64,000 nucleotides of DNA, taken from positions 165,683,453-165,747,452 of the forward strand of contig CM062290.1 of the NCBI GenBank assembly GCA_031216915.1, in the 5' to 3' direction. The DNA comes from Pictodentalium vernedei. Lineage: Eukaryota; Mollusca; Scaphopoda; Dentaliida; Dentaliidae. Made by a program: the position numbers and the translations under genes. The notes beneath the pieces were generated by a model. The model saw only the letters and a list, made by a program, of their open reading frames with translations, made no database searches and was not told the origin of the DNA. Positions 62,528 to 64,000 of this stretch are shown in pieces. Numbering within the stretch: position 1 is the stretch's first letter; every line of letters starts with the position of its first letter.

Positions 62528-63170
62528 ATGCACAAGTATGTCAATGGTGTCAGATGCACAGGGCATAGCCTCATCAGAGATAGAGAACGGTATGGTTCAG
62601 TGACGAGTCACATTTCATTCTTCGCCGAGTTGATGGACAATGCCATTTTTACAGACGTCAAGGAGAACATTTTGCGCATTGCTGAGTTCGGGAGGTGGAC
62701 AGATTTTGGTGGTGGTAGCATTATGATGTGGGCAGCCATCTCACACACTGATAAAACGGACCTTGTCCATGTTGAGGGTCACTTGACAGCGCAGAGGTAG
62801 AAAGACGAATTTGCATCCACATATGCTTCCCATTACGCAGAATGCCAACACCATTTCCCAGCATGACAATGTCCGATCATACACAGCAAGGCTTACGTCA
62901 GCTTATCTATAGGATAACAACACCAAAGTCTTGCCTTGGCCCTCCAGATCGTCAGATTTGAACCCGATTGAACATCTATGGGATCAACTGTATCGACGTG
63001 TGCGACAACGTCAACCACAACCTCAGACATCACCGCAGTTGGTGCAAGCATGGCAGGAAGAGTGAGCCACCAAACCTCAAGCTTCCATCCGGAATCTGAT
63101 TGCTTCAATGAACAGAAGGTGCCAAGCAGTTTTGGACTCAGATGGCGGTCACACTAGATACTGAGTTTGG
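62528..63170 (+). pseudogene. Tc1-like DDE transposase, frameshifted remnant
   Basis: Pieces of a Tc1/mariner transposase in shifting frames: FSDESHFILRRVDG (first Asp, about 62593-62640), GGGSIMMWAAISHT and VHVEGHLTAQ (62700-62798), QHDNVRSYTARLT (second Asp, about 62860-62900), [16 protein letters not shown] (Glu, about 62947-63000) and RQRQPQPQT. The three catalytic acidic positions are readable, but at least two frameshifts and several stops separate them. The N-terminal DNA-binding half is missing or unrecognisable. Confidence 0.85.
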
Positions 63171-64000
63171 ATGACGTCGACTCGTGACGTTAACGTCTGA
63201 AACTTATCCATTTTTGCTTCATTCATCCATTAAAACTTTGGTTATGAATTGATTTTGTTCTCTATCTCATTATCCCATAACGTGGGAACGTCCCTCATCA
63301 CAGAAAACCCATTTTGAGTTTCTTTTTTTGAACAGCATATATTTCACTGTAGATTGTCTGAAAACTATATTAATTGGCTTTCAATTACATGGTTAATCAG
63401 TTGTATAACACTTCAAGTCTGAGAAATTTATACCAAGATCCCTTTGAAAATATAAAGATTATTGTTAAAAAAACAAACTTGGTTTATGTCCATTTTTTTC
63501 TCAAGTGGGACAAAATCAAAGAGGATAAAGCAAACTACAACACCCTGGTAAGCTTAGTTTTACTAAGTGTAACTGAAATAATTTTCTATTAAAACAAAAC
63601 CTGACACAATAAATAGCGGACACGCTGCAAAAAATGCAATTCAACTGCTAACAAGGGTTGAAAGGGGCTTGTTCCACACTGTCCATACAAGCCTCCGGCG
63701 CACGAAACCATTTCCTCACAAAAAATAGACTTTTCAAGGTATAACTAAATTATTATAAAAATAACTCATTTGAAAATATTGATAGAAAGAGAACACTCTT
63801 TGTTCAAAGTAAAAAATTTTTATTTTGGATGGACCAGCCCCTTCACATCATAATCTCAAAAAGTTTTTCAATTTATGTCCTTTTAACTGTAATCTTTCAA
63901 ACAATGCCTCTGTTCTTGTATTAAAGCTGAATTAAAATAAAACAATAACAAAAAAGAGTTGAAAAATCAATTCTCCATTTCTGCAACAAATATTCTCTAG
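63171..64000. other. Right flank, no gene seen
   Basis: AT-rich. A 72-codon frame at 63374-63592 has no supporting feature. No Tc1 inverted repeat was identified on this side. Confidence 0.35.

Overview
This looks like animal nuclear DNA, most likely from a marine mollusc. Support for that: no bacterial gene layout, very AT-rich non-coding sequence, tRNA- and 5S-derived SINEs, many palindromic MITEs, and minisatellite-bearing Helitron-like elements of the kind described in bivalves (pearl/HINE type, with an ACGT microsatellite beside units of about 150-170 bp). The 13-nt motif aagggagataacc, which I associate with molluscan repeats, occurs in one array. Species cannot be fixed from the sequence alone. 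I see no complete host gene, only two candidate host exons, both on the minus strand (near 29.3 kb and 47.5 kb).

Layout. 0.57-11.73 kb is one nested structure: a PIF/Harbinger transposon with an intact MADF/Myb-like ORF1 (+) and an intact DDE transposase (-). A nearly complete DIRS-type tyrosine-recombinase retrotransposon (2459-8957, minus strand) is inserted between these two genes. The DIRS element keeps 224-bp inverted terminal repeats with no difference seen, an internal complementary region that matches both of its outer ends, Gag, RT/RNase H and tyrosine recombinase. Gag and pol each carry one in-frame stop. A five-copy 129-bp hairpin array lies between the DIRS element and the transposase gene.

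From 12 to 53 kb the window is a dense layering of short non-autonomous elements: TTAA-flanked piggyBac-like MITEs with TIRs starting CCCTTT or CCCTTA; hAT-like elements with 8-bp duplications; a pogo-like MITE flanked by TA; a 784-bp element with 6-bp duplications; long fold-back repeats; and SINEs, seven with perfect 10-13-bp target duplications and nearly all in the minus orientation. The SINEs are modular: two heads (tRNA-like and 5S rRNA-like) and two 3' tails are found on related bodies. Many insertions are nested, and several nests contain the empty site, so target duplications can be read directly.

Five unrelated element types carry internal tandem arrays with nucleosome-like periods: 129 bp (Harbinger), 167 bp (32.1-36.4 kb), 161 bp (48.4-49.1 kb), 153 bp (53.2-57.0 kb, inside a Helitron-like element with TC...CTAG ends) and 168 bp (57.1-58.2 kb, the outer host of the previous one). 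A decayed Tc1-like transposase lies at 62.5-63.2 kb. The strongest unexplained signal is one hairpin module (core around TGACCCCTCATTGGAACGAG) that recurs about 20 times, in two TTAA MITE families, in scattered fragments and in the Harbinger array.
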